From Bacillota bacterium (GTDB taxonomy: Bacteria > Bacillota > Clostridia > Oscillospirales > Ruminococcaceae): a stretch of DNA of 8,575 nucleotides. Location: assembly GCA_029550985.1 (NCBI GenBank), contig JAKPGH010000067.1:1-8575 (forward strand). Reading direction: 5' to 3'. This document shows positions 1 through 7,122 of the stretch, piece after piece (the first letter of the stretch is position 1; each line of letters opens with the position of its first letter). A program made the position numbers and the translations under genes. The notes beneath the pieces were generated by a model. It worked only from the letters and a program-made list of their open reading frames with translations, was not told the origin of the DNA and did not search any database.

Positions 1-3000
1 GACGCCGCGGCAAAATCCGAGTGGGCCGAAATTGTTCGCCGCAACCGGGAGCACCTGGCTGCGGCGGCCCGGCAGGCAGCCTCCGCCGAGGCGCAGGAAA
101 ACACCGCTCCCCAGCGGAAGAAGACCAGGGCCGCCTTCGACGTGGAGGGGCTGCCTTTAATCGCCGACTCCATGGAGATGCTGATGGGCAGGACCATCCG
201 CAACCGCCCCATCCCCCTCAAGGAGGTCAACGCCGAGACGGGATATACGGTGGTTTGGGGCGAAATCTTCAACGTCAACCGCCGGGAAAGCAAAGACGGC
301 TCCAAGGCCATCTACTCCTACTACATCACCGACTTTACCGGCTCCAACACCGTCATGGCCATTGTGGACATCTCCGACCAGTCCAAGCCCGACCCGCTGG
401 CCGACTTAAAAAAAGGCGACTGCATTGTGGTGCAGGGGGAAGCCTCCTTCGACCGGTACGACCGGGAGGTGAGCATTCGGGCCCGGGACATTGCCAAAAT
501 TGAGCGGCTGCGCCGCCAGGACAACGCCCCCGTCAAGCGGGTGGAGCTACATATGCACACCAATATGTCCATGATGGACGCCATTACCCCGGCGGACAAG
601 CTCATCGAGCGGGTCTACAGCTGGGGGCACCCGGCGGTGGCCATCACCGACCACGGCGTGGTGCAGGCCTTCCCCGACGCCATGAACGCCGCCGCCAAAA
701 TCCGCAAGAAGGACCCCAACTTCAAGGTGATTTACGGGGTGGAAAACTATCTGGTCAACGACACCACCCGCATTGTCACCGGCAAAAGCGACGTCCCCTT
801 CGACGGGGAATTCATCGTCTTCGACCTGGAAACCACCGGGTTTTCCGCCTCCACCGACCGCATCATCGAAATCGGCGCCGTGCGGATTCGCGGGCAGCAA
901 ATCATTGACTCCTTCTCCACCTTTGTCAACCCGGGCCGCAACCTCACCGCCGAAATTGTCAACGTCACCGGCATCACCGACGAGATGCTGGAGGGCGCTC
1001 CCGGGGAGGAGGAGGCATTACAGGCCTTCTACCGCTTTGTTGGAAACGAGCAGGCCACCCTGGTGGCCCACAACGCCTCCTTTGACATGGGCTTTTTGCG
1101 GGCGACCGCCAGGCGGTGCAACCTAACATGCCAGTTTTCCAGCATCGACACGGTGCCTTTGAGCCGCTCTCTCTTCAAACAGCTAAAAAAGCACTCCCTG
1201 GACAGCGTGGCCAAGCATCTGGGCTTTGAGTTTAACCACCACCGGGCCAACGAGGACGCGGCGGTGCTGGCGAAGATTTTCCTCAAGATGCTGGAACTGC
1301 TCCGCACCGAGCGGGGCGCCACCTCCACCGCCATGATCAACTCGGTCTGCGTGGAGGAGGACCCCAAAAGCCTCCACGCCTACCATCAGATTTTGCTGGT
1401 CAAGAACCAGACGGGGCTCAAAAACCTCTACAAGCTCATCTCCATGAGCCATCTGAACTATTACTACCGGGTTCCCCGCATCCCCAAAAGCGTGCTGGTG
1501 GAGCACCGGGAAGGCCTGATTGTGGGCAGCGCCTGCGAGGCGGGCGAGCTGTTCCGGGCCATCACCGCCGGAAAAAGCTGGAGCGAACTCTGCGAAATTG
1601 CCTCCTTCTACGATTTTCTGGAAATTCAGCCCATCGGCAACAACGAATTTATGCTGCGGAAAAACCCCAACCTCACCGTAGAGGACCTGCGGGAATACAA
1701 CCGCACCGTTGTCCGTCTGGGCCAGAAGCTGAACATCCCCGTGGTGGCCACGGGGGACGTTCACTTCCTGGAGCCGGAGGACGCCATCTTCCGGGAGATT
1801 CTCATGGCGGGCAAGGGCTTTTCCGACGCCGACCATCAGGCGCCCCTCTACCTCCACACCACCGAGGAAATGCTGGAGGAGTTCTCCTATCTCGGCAAGG
1901 AAAAGGCCTACGAAGTGGTGGTGGAAAATCCCCGCAAAATCGCCGAATGGGTGGAGCACATCCGCCCCATTCCGGAAGGGACCTACACCCCTCACATCGA
2001 AGGCTCCGACGAAGACCTGCAGCGCATCACCCGGGAGCGGGCCAAAGCCATTTACGGCGACCCCCTGCCCGAAATTGTGGAAAAGCGGCTGGACCGGGAA
2101 CTTAGCTCCATCATCAAGCACGGATTTGCGGTGCTTTACATGATCGCCCAAAAGCTGGTGGCCAAATCGGTGGCCGACGGCTATCTGGTGGGCTCCCGCG
2201 GCTCGGTGGGCTCCTCCTTTGTGGCCACCATGGCGGGGATTTCGGAAGTCAACCCCCTGCCTCCCCACTACGTCTGCCCGAAATGCCACTACACCGAGTT
2301 TGTGGACGAAAGTGTCTGGGGCTCCGGCTTTGACCTGCCGGAAAAGGCATGCCCCCATTGCACCACCATGCTCAACCGGGACGGCCACAACATCCCCTTT
2401 GAAACCTTCCTGGGTTTTGACGGCGACAAGGCCCCCGACATCGACCTCAACTTCTCCGGCGAATACCAGGCCATCGCCCACAAGTACACCGAGGAGCTGT
2501 TCGGCTCCGACCATGTGTTCAAGGCGGGCACCATCTCCACCGTTGCCGAAAAGACCGCCTACGGCTTTGTGAAAAAGTACCTGGAGGAACGGGGCATGGT
2601 GGTTCACCGGGCGGAGGAAATGCGCCTGGCTTTGGGCTGCTCGGGAGTCAAGCGGACCACGGGGCAGCACCCCGGCGGCATGGTGGTTGTGCCGGCGGAA
2701 TACGAGGTGTACGACTTTACCCCGGTTCAGCACCCGGCCGACGACCCCAACTCCGACATCGTCACCACCCACTTCGACTTCCACTCCCTCCACGACACCA
2801 TCCTCAAGCTGGATATTCTGGGCCACGATGTGCCCACCCTCTACAAGCGGCTGGAGGAAATCACCGGCATCCACATGGACGAGGTGCCCATGAGCGACCC
2901 GAAGGTGCTTTCCCTTTTCACCTCCCCGGAGGCGCTGGGGGTCACCGCGGAGGAAATCGACTGCAACACCGGCACCCTGTTCCTTCCCGAAATGGGCACC

Positions 3001-3867
3001 GGCTTTGTCCGCCAGATGCTGCAGGAGGCTCAACCCAAAACCTTTTCCGACCTTTTGCAGATTTCCGGACTTTCCCACGGCACCGACGTCTGGCTGGGCA
3101 ACGCCCAGGAGCTGATTCAAAACGGCACCTGCACCATTTCCGAGGTCATCGGTACCCGCGACTCCATCATGACCTATCTGATGCAGAAGGGTCTGGAGCC
3201 GAAAATGGCCTTCCAAATCATGGAGATCACCCGTAAGGGCAACGCCGCCACCAAGTTTACCGAGGAACACTATCAGGCCCTTCGCAGCCACGGCGTCCCC
3301 GAATGGTATATCGAAAGCTGCAAAAAGATTAAGTACATGTTCCCCAAGGCCCACGCCACCGCCTATGTCATCGCCTGCATCCGGCTGGGATGGTTCAAGG
3401 TGTACCACCCCTTAGCCTTCTACTCCGCCACCTTGACGGTGCGGGGCGGCGACTTTGACGCCCAGGCGGCTCTTGCAGGGCGCAGCGCCGTGCGGGCCAA
3501 AATGGACGCCTTAAACGCCATTCCCAGCAACGAGCGCACCGCCAAGGAAAGCGACCAGCTGGCCACCCTGCACCTGACCTACGAGATGCTGGCCCGGGGC
3601 ATTACCTTCCTGCCGGTGGACCTGTACCGCTCCGACGCCACCGTTTACAAAATCGAGGACGGCAAAATCCGCCTGCCCTTCTCCGCCCTTAAGGGAGTGG
3701 GAGAGGCGGCCGCCCGGATGCTGCAGGAAGCCGCCGCCCAGGGGGAATTTATCTCCCAGGACGACCTCATCGCCCGCTCGGGAGTCAGCAAGGCCGTACT
3801 GGAAGCCCTGCGGGAAGCAGGCGCCCTGGACGGCCTGCCCGAAAGCAGCCAGACTTCCCTGTTTTAA
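1..3867 (+). CDS. polC: DNA polymerase III alpha subunit PolC, 5' partial
   Basis: Gram-positive replicative DNA polymerase with built-in 3'-5' proofreading. The frame is open from base 1, so the start lies left of the window; the 1288 visible codons compare with about 1430-1450 in the family, so roughly 150 residues are missing. The GTG at 142 is internal. Domains by visible codon: OB-fold region (about 70-170); PHP domain first half with HMHTNMSMMD (184-193), TDH (216-218) and E248; inserted DnaQ-type exonuclease with DEDDh residues D275, E277, D362, H414 and D419; PHP second half with GDVHF (585-589); palm and fingers with a zinc-type Cys cluster (C759, C762, C784, C787); catalytic Asp D813 and D815 in PDIDLNFSG and D938 in LKLDILGHD. 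The 125-residue gap between D813 and D938 fits PolC. The last residues, QTSLF (1284-1288), form a sliding-clamp binding motif. All key residues are intact. A strong terminator follows. Confidence 0.98.
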   Translation, partial: DAAAKSEWAEIVRRNREHLAAAARQAASAEAQENTAPQRKKTRAAFDVEGLPLIADSMEMLMGRTIRNRPIPLKEVNAETGYTVVWGEIFNVNRRESKDGSKAIYSYYITDFTGSNTVMAIVDISDQSKPDPLADLKKGDCIVVQGEASFDRYDREVSIRARDIAKIERLRRQDNAPVKRVELHMHTNMSMMDAITPADKLIERVYSWGHPAVAITDHGVVQAFPDAMNAAAKIRKKDPNFKVIYGVENYLVNDTTRIVTGKSDVPFDGEFIVFDLETTGFSASTDRIIEIGAVRIRGQQIIDSFSTFVNPGRNLTAEIVNVTGITDEMLEGAPGEEEALQAFYRFVGNEQATLVAHNASFDMGFLRATARRCNLTCQFSSIDTVPLSRSLFKQLKKHSLDSVAKHLGFEFNHHRANEDAAVLAKIFLKMLELLRTERGATSTAMINSVCVEEDPKSLHAYHQILLVKNQTGLKNLYKLISMSHLNYYYRVPRIPKSVLVEHREGLIVGSACEAGELFRAITAGKSWSELCEIASFYDFLEIQPIGNNEFMLRKNPNLTVEDLREYNRTVVRLGQKLNIPVVATGDVHFLEPEDAIFREILMAGKGFSDADHQAPLYLHTTEEMLEEFSYLGKEKAYEVVVENPRKIAEWVEHIRPIPEGTYTPHIEGSDEDLQRITRERAKAIYGDPLPEIVEKRLDRELSSIIKHGFAVLYMIAQKLVAKSVADGYLVGSRGSVGSSFVATMAGISEVNPLPPHYVCPKCHYTEFVDESVWGSGFDLPEKACPHCTTMLNRDGHNIPFETFLGFDGDKAPDIDLNFSGEYQAIAHKYTEELFGSDHVFKAGTISTVAEKTAYGFVKKYLEERGMVVHRAEEMRLALGCSGVKRTTGQHPGGMVVVPAEYEVYDFTPVQHPADDPNSDIVTTHFDFHSLHDTILKLDILGHDVPTLYKRLEEITGIHMDEVPMSDPKVLSLFTSPEALGVTAEEIDCNTGTLFLPEMGTGFVRQMLQEAQPKTFSDLLQISGLSHGTDVWLGNAQELIQNGTCTISEVIGTRDSIMTYLMQKGLEPKMAFQIMEITRKGNAATKFTEEHYQALRSHGVPEWYIESCKKIKYMFPKAHATAYVIACIRLGWFKVYHPLAFYSATLTVRGGDFDAQAALAGRSAVRAKMDALNAIPSNERTAKESDQLATLHLTYEMLARGITFLPVDLYRSDATVYKIEDGKIRLPFSALKGVGEAAARMLQEAAAQGEFISQDDLIARSGVSKAVLEALREAGALDGLPESSQTSLF

Positions 3868-3883
3868 GTTCCGTGATAACAGC

Positions 3884-3918
3884 AAAGTCCTCCCTCCATG
3901 TTGGAGGGAGGACTTTTT
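3884..3918 (+). terminator. Rho-independent terminator of polC
   Basis: A perfect 15-bp stem (AAAGTCCTCCCTCCA at 3884-3898 pairing with 3902-3916) with a 3-nt loop is followed by a T tract, 17 bp after the polC stop. The A-rich left foot pairs with the first T residues of the tail. It also lies 56 bp past the end of the convergent minus-strand lipoprotein gene. Read on that strand the stem is the same but only three T residues follow, so it is a good terminator for polC and at best a weaker one for the opposing gene. Confidence 0.93.
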
Positions 3919-3973
3919 ATTGGGTTGAAAGCGATATTTCTTCGTCAGGCAGCCGTTCTTCCGGCATCCTGCA

Positions 3974-5536
3974 TCAGGATATGTGCGGCGAGGACCAGGA
4001 AAGGCCCCGCAGTTCCATATACCCGGCGGGATAGAGCTGAAAACCTTCCAGGCGCTTGTCCAGCAGCAGGTTAAGGCCCGGGTCCATAATGGGCACCACC
4101 AAGGCGTCCTGAGTGGCAATCTTTTGGGCTTCCCGGTAGAGCCAGGCCCGGAAATACTGGTTCCGTTCTTGGGCGGCCTGCGCCACCAGGCGGTCGTATT
4201 CCGGGTTGTGATAGCGGAAGAAGTTCTGCTTATACTCGCCGGTGGGGCGAATCATCACCGAGCCGGGGTCCGGTTCCCCCGCCAGCCCCACAATGGTGGC
4301 CTGGTAGTTGTTGAGGGAGTAGACGTCGGTCAGCCAGGTGTTCCAGTCAACGGTTTCCAGCTCCATGGTCACGCCAATTTGGGCCAGCTGCTGCTGTATC
4401 ATCTGGGCGGTTTCCACATAAAGCGGGTAGTCGGCGGGCACCTTGGCGGTAAAGCTCAACTCGGCGCACCCCGCCTCGGTCAGCAAGTCCCTGGCCTTTT
4501 GGGGGTCGTAGGGATAGTAGTTTTCCAGCCGGTGGTTGTAATAAAAGCTCAAAGCAGGGCTAAAGTGGGTGTCAATCCTTGGGGAGCCGGGGGAAAGGGC
4601 ATCGATGATGCTCTGTTTGTCGATGGCGTAATTGAGGGCCTGGCGCACCTCCAGTTTGGAAAAAGGCTCCCGGTCGTGGCGGAAGGCCAGCATCTGCACC
4701 ATGTTTTGGGGCTGCTTGACCAGCCGATACCTGCTTTCATCGTAGGTGAACACCCCTGCATCCAGCTGGAGAATGTGCACTTCCTCCCGCTGCATGGCCA
4801 GTTGGGCGGCGGCGGTGCTGTGGAAATACCGAAACTCCACGGCGGGAAAATCCGGCTTTTTGCCGTAGTAATCCTCAAAGCGCTCAAGGGTAATCCCTTC
4901 GCCGGAGGTATAGGACGCAAACCGGTAGGGTCCCGCCCCAATGGGCATTGAGGCGACGGTGGCGCCGCTGTTTTGTGGAAGAATGCCCGCCATACACAGA
5001 GACAGGAAAGCGGCATCCGGCTTGTGAAGCGCAAACTGCACCGTGGTTTGGTCCGGCACGGTAATTTCGCTGACAATTTTGGCAAGTTCTTCCCGAAGGG
5101 GCTCCGTTTGGTCCTCGGTCTGGCCCATCATCCGCCGGAAGGTGTAGGCCACGTCCTGCGCCCGCACCAAAGCGCCGTTGTGGAACTTGGCATCCTTTCG
5201 CAGGTAAAAGGTGTAGACAAGGCCGTCCTCGCTGATTTCGTAGCGCTCGCACAGCTCGGGAAAGATTCTGCCCTCCGGGGTGATGCTGACCAGGCCGTGA
5301 AAGATGTTGCCCAGCACTTCGGCGGTGGCGGCGTTGGTGGCAGTGCCCGGGTCCAGGGGCTCCAGCTCCTGGGTGACGCCGATGACCAGCCGGTTGGGAA
5401 CCAGAAAAGGCACCTCGATGGAAACGTTCTCCTGCACCACAGGGGCGACGGATTCCGTCTGCGGCGGCGGGGGGTGGCTGCACCCTGCCGCCAGCAAAAC
5501 CACCGCCAGCAGCGGAGCCAGTCTATGGTATTTCAT
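3974..5536 (-). CDS. ABC transporter substrate-binding lipoprotein, family 5 (oligopeptide/dipeptide type)
   Basis: Extracytoplasmic solute receptor of 520 aa, a usual length for family 5 (OppA/DppA/NikA-like). The N-terminus is a lipoprotein signal: positive charge (K2, R5), a hydrophobic run, then lipobox LAAGC with the lipidated Cys at residue 19, followed by a Pro-rich linker. The mature part has the family pattern: LEPLDPGTATNAATAEVLGNIF near 58-79, and the signature block near 111-136 (YLRKDAKFHNGALVRAQDVAYTF). The start is firm: AAGGAGG lies 6-7 bases before ATG 5536. The ligand cannot be told from sequence; peptides are the default for the family, but some members bind nickel, haem or sugars. 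No permease or ATPase gene adjoins it, so it is an orphan receptor here. It converges on polC, and its stop codon sits in a small perfect hairpin (3966-3980). Confidence 0.93.
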   Translation of the reverse strand: MKYHRLAPLLAVVLLAAGCSHPPPPQTESVAPVVQENVSIEVPFLVPNRLVIGVTQELEPLDPGTATNAATAEVLGNIFHGLVSITPEGRIFPELCERYEISEDGLVYTFYLRKDAKFHNGALVRAQDVAYTFRRMMGQTEDQTEPLREELAKIVSEITVPDQTTVQFALHKPDAAFLSLCMAGILPQNSGATVASMPIGAGPYRFASYTSGEGITLERFEDYYGKKPDFPAVEFRYFHSTAAAQLAMQREEVHILQLDAGVFTYDESRYRLVKQPQNMVQMLAFRHDREPFSKLEVRQALNYAIDKQSIIDALSPGSPRIDTHFSPALSFYYNHRLENYYPYDPQKARDLLTEAGCAELSFTAKVPADYPLYVETAQMIQQQLAQIGVTMELETVDWNTWLTDVYSLNNYQATIVGLAGEPDPGSVMIRPTGEYKQNFFRYHNPEYDRLVAQAAQERNQYFRAWLYREAQKIATQDALVVPIMDPGLNLLLDKRLEGFQLYPAGYMELRGLSWSSPHIS

Positions 5537-5751
5537 GTTTGCCTCCTTGACTTTTCCCAGGTGGTGGAATCAACATTTGCCTGGAAGAAGTATTGGATAT
5601 AATTGGTACGAAATATACGGTGAAATCAGGGCGGATGGGGAACAAAAATACTTTTGACAGTCCAAAGCCAACTGCAAGGGCGTTTTTGAGTACCAGAAAG
5701 CCCTGATTGTTTTAAGATACCATGTTTGGGGATAACTTGCAAATTTTGAGA
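5537..5751. other. Intergenic region between lipoprotein gene and leftward XRE gene
   Basis: This is the 215-bp stretch upstream of the minus-strand lipoprotein gene and downstream of the minus-strand XRE gene. It must hold the lipoprotein promoter if that gene is not read through from the XRE gene. The best minus-strand candidate is weak: TTCACC, 17 bp, then TATATC, within about 5590-5618. A TTGACA on the plus strand (5654-5659) has no matching -10 box. There is no convincing terminator for the XRE gene, so read-through into the lipoprotein gene cannot be excluded. No small ORF with a ribosome binding site was seen. Confidence 0.4.
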
Positions 5752-6126
5752 TTACCGGCTTTTCTTTTTCTCCACAAAGGCGCGGACCAAGAGGTCCATA
5801 CTTTCCAAAATGGCTTCCAGCTGGTGGTCCTCCAGTTCTTCCGCTCCGGGGCAGCCCCGGGCTACCAAGCCTTCCCGCAGCCATTCTCTGGTGCCGGGAA
5901 CCTTTGGGGCGGACCGTTCCTCCGTCAGGTCGGAGCGGTTGACGCCAAGGTAGTCGGCCAGCAGTTGAATCTTGTCTACCCGCGGATACTTTTTGCCGCT
6001 CATCCAGTCGGAAACGGTGGACTGGCGCAGCCCCAGCTCCCGCACGAGGTCGGCTTGCGTCCGGCCGGTGTGGCGCAAAAGCTCCCGCAAATTTTGGGCG
6101 AATACTTCCCTTGCATCTTTTGGCAT
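5752..6126 (-). CDS. XRE-family transcriptional regulator (cI-like repressor candidate)
   Basis: Small cytoplasmic DNA-binding protein, 124 aa from ATG 6126. I chose this ATG because GAGGTGAG (6131-6138) sits 5 bases before it; the GTG at 6135, three codons upstream in frame, overlaps that ribosome binding site. Roughly residues 9-66 are a helix-turn-helix domain of the Cro/C1 type (AQNLRELLRHTGRTQADLV, then LRQSTVSDWMSGKKYPR as turn and recognition helix). The remaining roughly 50 residues are acidic and probably helical, perhaps for dimerisation. There is no S24 peptidase domain, and no ImmA-type metalloprotease gene adjoins it, so RecA-style self-cleavage is not expected. It diverges from a second XRE gene across a shared operator region, which suggests it is the maintenance repressor of a bistable switch and controls itself. 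Which of the two proteins plays cI is inference. Confidence 0.9.
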   Translation of the reverse strand: MPKDAREVFAQNLRELLRHTGRTQADLVRELGLRQSTVSDWMSGKKYPRVDKIQLLADYLGVNRSDLTEERSAPKVPGTREWLREGLVARGCPGAEELEDHQLEAILESMDLLVRAFVEKKKSR

Positions 6127-6145
6127 TTTGCTCACCTCGTCAGCT

Positions 6146-6174
6146 ATTATACGCTAAAAGCGATAAATTATCAA
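6146..6174 (-). promoter_or_regulatory. Leftward sigma-A promoter for the 124-aa XRE gene
   Basis: On the minus strand TTGATA (6169-6174) is followed by a 17-bp spacer and a perfect TATAAT (6146-6151). The spacer contains operator CGCTTTTAGCG, directly abutting the -10 box. Exactly 19 bases separate the -10 box from the ATG at 6126, so the predicted leader is only about 13 nt and the ribosome binding site would start almost at the 5' end of the mRNA. Confidence 0.88.
6152..6162. promoter_or_regulatory. Operator O1 in the leftward promoter spacer
   Basis: CGCTAAAAGCG on the plus strand has CGCT/AGCG arms around a 3-nt AT centre. It sits between -35 and -10 of the leftward promoter and touches the -10 box, so occupancy would block polymerase. 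Its reverse complement differs by one base from each of the other two sites. Confidence 0.75.
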
Positions 6175-6193
6175 CCATTTTCTTTTATGTTAC

Positions 6194-6204
6194 CGCTTTT
6201 AGTG
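6194..6204. promoter_or_regulatory. Operator O2 between the two promoters
   Basis: CGCTTTTAGTG is one mismatch from the reverse complement of O1. It ends directly before the -35 box of the rightward promoter. Its centre is 42 bp from O1 (about four helical turns) and 19 bp from O3, so dimers on the three sites could lie on a similar DNA face and interact. Confidence 0.65.
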
Positions 6205-6233
6205 TTGACAACCGCTTTAAGCGATGTTATAAT
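6205..6233 (+). promoter_or_regulatory. Rightward consensus sigma-A promoter for the 68-aa XRE gene
   Basis: Perfect TTGACA (6205-6210), a 17-bp spacer and perfect TATAAT (6228-6233). The spacer holds operator O3, and O2 abuts the -35 box. As in the leftward promoter, 19 bases separate the -10 box from the start codon (6253). A promoter this strong with an operator in its spacer is expected to be tightly repressed. Confidence 0.93.
6213..6223. promoter_or_regulatory. Operator O3 in the rightward promoter spacer
   Basis: CGCTTTAAGCG is a perfect 5+1+5 palindrome and the most symmetric of the three sites. It lies inside the 17-bp spacer of the rightward promoter, 4 bp upstream of its -10 box. 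Confidence 0.75.
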
Positions 6234-6252
6234 GCAACCAGGAGGTGACATT

Positions 6253-6459
6253 ATGAACAACGATGTTAAAATCTCGTTGCGCGCGGCCCGCATCAACGCG
6301 GGGCTCAGCCAAAAGGAAGCCGCCGACCGCCTGCTGATTGGAACTTCCACGTTGCAGGGGTACGAAAGCGGCAGGCGGATTCCCCGGTGGGATTTGATTC
6401 AAAAGATGCAGGAGGTTTACAACATCGATTGCCGCTACCTAAAGCTCACCGATTCGTAA
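6253..6459 (+). CDS. Small XRE-family regulator (Cro-like candidate)
   Basis: Cytoplasmic DNA-binding protein of 68 aa that is almost only a helix-turn-helix domain: LRAARINAGLSQKEAADRL, then GTSTLQGYESGRRIPRWDLI (turn and recognition helix), then a final helix ending YNIDCRYLKLTDS. The start is ATG 6253, preceded by a near-perfect ribosome binding site AGGAGGTGA (6240-6248). The frame is open upstream for another 177 codons, but that is antisense shadow of the leftward XRE gene. It is the first gene after the strong operator-controlled promoter and diverges from the longer XRE gene, so by analogy it could be the Cro or lytic-direction partner of the switch, or an activator of the operon. The sigma-like gene follows 25 bp later, probably on the same transcript. 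Confidence 0.9.
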   Translation: MNNDVKISLRAARINAGLSQKEAADRLLIGTSTLQGYESGRRIPRWDLIQKMQEVYNIDCRYLKLTDS

Positions 6460-6484
6460 GCCTTTGCCCGAAAGGAACATCGCC

Positions 6485-6838
6485 ATGGATTTGTTGCGTC
6501 AACCCTCTCTGGAGCTGTTGCCCGACCCCCATACCGACCCGCGGCTGCTGCCTTCCTGGATGCGCCGGGAGGAAAACCGGCAGGAGGCAGCCTGTTACCG
6601 AACCGCCCTGCGCGTTGCCATGGACGAAATCCTCACGCCGGAGCAAAGCCGGGTGATTCACATGCGCTTCTGGCTGGGGATGTCGGTGGCGGAAATCGGA
6701 AAGGAACTGGGCATTACAGGTTCCGCCGTTTCCAAACGCATTGCGGCGGCTCTGAGTATTTTGCGGCGCCAGGTGGAGTTTTGCGTCAAGGTGTTCGAGG
6801 TCATGGAGCAGGAGGAAGCCGGGCAGGAATCCTGGTAG
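6485..6838 (+). CDS. Sigma-70 region 4-like DNA-binding protein
   Basis: A 117-aa protein with a sigma factor region 4 type helix-turn-helix at about residues 50-95: LTPEQSRVIHMRFWLGMS, then VAEIGKELGITGSAVSKRI as the DNA-binding helices. There is no region 2, so it should not melt a promoter alone; it may act as a phage-type late regulator (ArpU- or RinA-like role) or as a partner for another sigma subunit. ATG 6485 is preferred because AAAGGA (6471-6476) lies 8 bases upstream; a TTG at 6464 would add seven residues and has no ribosome binding site. The C-terminus is a charged helix rich in Glu. It sits 25 bp behind the small XRE gene, so it should be controlled by the switch. Similar small sigma-like proteins occur in prophages and conjugative elements of Bacillota. 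Its target promoter is unknown; the kelch-holin operon downstream is the obvious candidate. Confidence 0.82.
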   Translation: MDLLRQPSLELLPDPHTDPRLLPSWMRREENRQEAACYRTALRVAMDEILTPEQSRVIHMRFWLGMSVAEIGKELGITGSAVSKRIAAALSILRRQVEFCVKVFEVMEQEEAGQESW

Positions 6839-7122
6839 TTGCAAAGGAGCATTGCATCGTACATATCACCGCCAGCCCCGCAGCCGTCATGGATAATGTC
6901 CGCCAATGCCCGCCGCTCCCGCCCGGCGATTGCAGTTGCTGAAGTTATGCAATTTTGATATGCTTTTTGCAATACAGCGTCCCAGGCGGAGAACGGCGGA
7001 GAATCCAGAAGAAAGCGGCAGCTCTTTTCTTCTCTTTGCCATTTCTTTGTTAGAACAAATGTTTTATGATGGTGAAAAATGCAATTCTCTTCTGCATATC
7101 TTTGACAACCAGGAGGAGCGAC
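6839..7122. other. 284-bp intergenic region before the kelch operon
   Basis: No convincing gene. An unused ribosome-binding-like AAAGGAG (6843-6849) leads only to a 14-codon reading frame. On the minus strand about 6839-6965 reads without stops and with coding-like codon choice (part: ALADIIHDGCGAGGDMYDAM), but it has no good start and runs antisense into the sigma-like gene; it may be a gene relic. An imperfect hairpin (AGAAGAAAGC at 7007-7016 against 7021-7033, loop GGCA) could end the upstream transcript, though no clean T tract follows. The last 80 bp are AT-rich and probably hold the promoter of the kelch gene. Confidence 0.5.
7046..7070 (+). promoter_or_regulatory. Candidate promoter/operator of the kelch-holin operon
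   Basis: A 14-bp perfect inverted repeat TTTGTT-AG-AACAAA (7046-7059) is followed by TATGAT (7065-7070), one base from the -10 consensus. No good -35 box exists 16-18 bp upstream of it (only TTTCTT at 7042-7047). A promoter with a poor -35 and a palindrome at that place is what an activator- or sigma-dependent promoter looks like, but this is only suggestive. Confidence 0.35.

Noticed and set aside
1183..3408. A 741-codon minus-strand open frame inside polC
   Set aside because: It is antisense to conserved polymerase motifs, low in complexity, and a by-product of the GC-rich codon bias of polC.
3966..3980. Small perfect hairpin ATCCTG-CAT-CAGGAT over the lipoprotein stop codon
   Set aside because: There is no T tract after it on the minus strand, so I do not call it a terminator; a 6-bp stem can be chance.
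3983..4951. A 322-codon plus-strand open frame opposite the lipoprotein gene
   Set aside because: It is antisense to a well-supported family 5 binding protein with lipobox and ribosome binding site, and has no start signal of its own.
5654..5659. A plus-strand TTGACA in the intergenic region left of the XRE gene
   Set aside because: No -10 box lies at 16-18 bp and no plus-strand gene follows.
5722..6459. A 245-codon plus-strand frame covering the XRE switch
   Set aside because: Only the last 68 codons are real, from ATG 6253 with its ribosome binding site; the rest is antisense to the leftward XRE gene and runs through the promoter region.
7102..7107. A perfect TTGACA just before the kelch gene
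   Set aside because: It lies directly upstream of the ribosome binding site, and the -10 position would fall inside the coding sequence without any TATAAT-like box.
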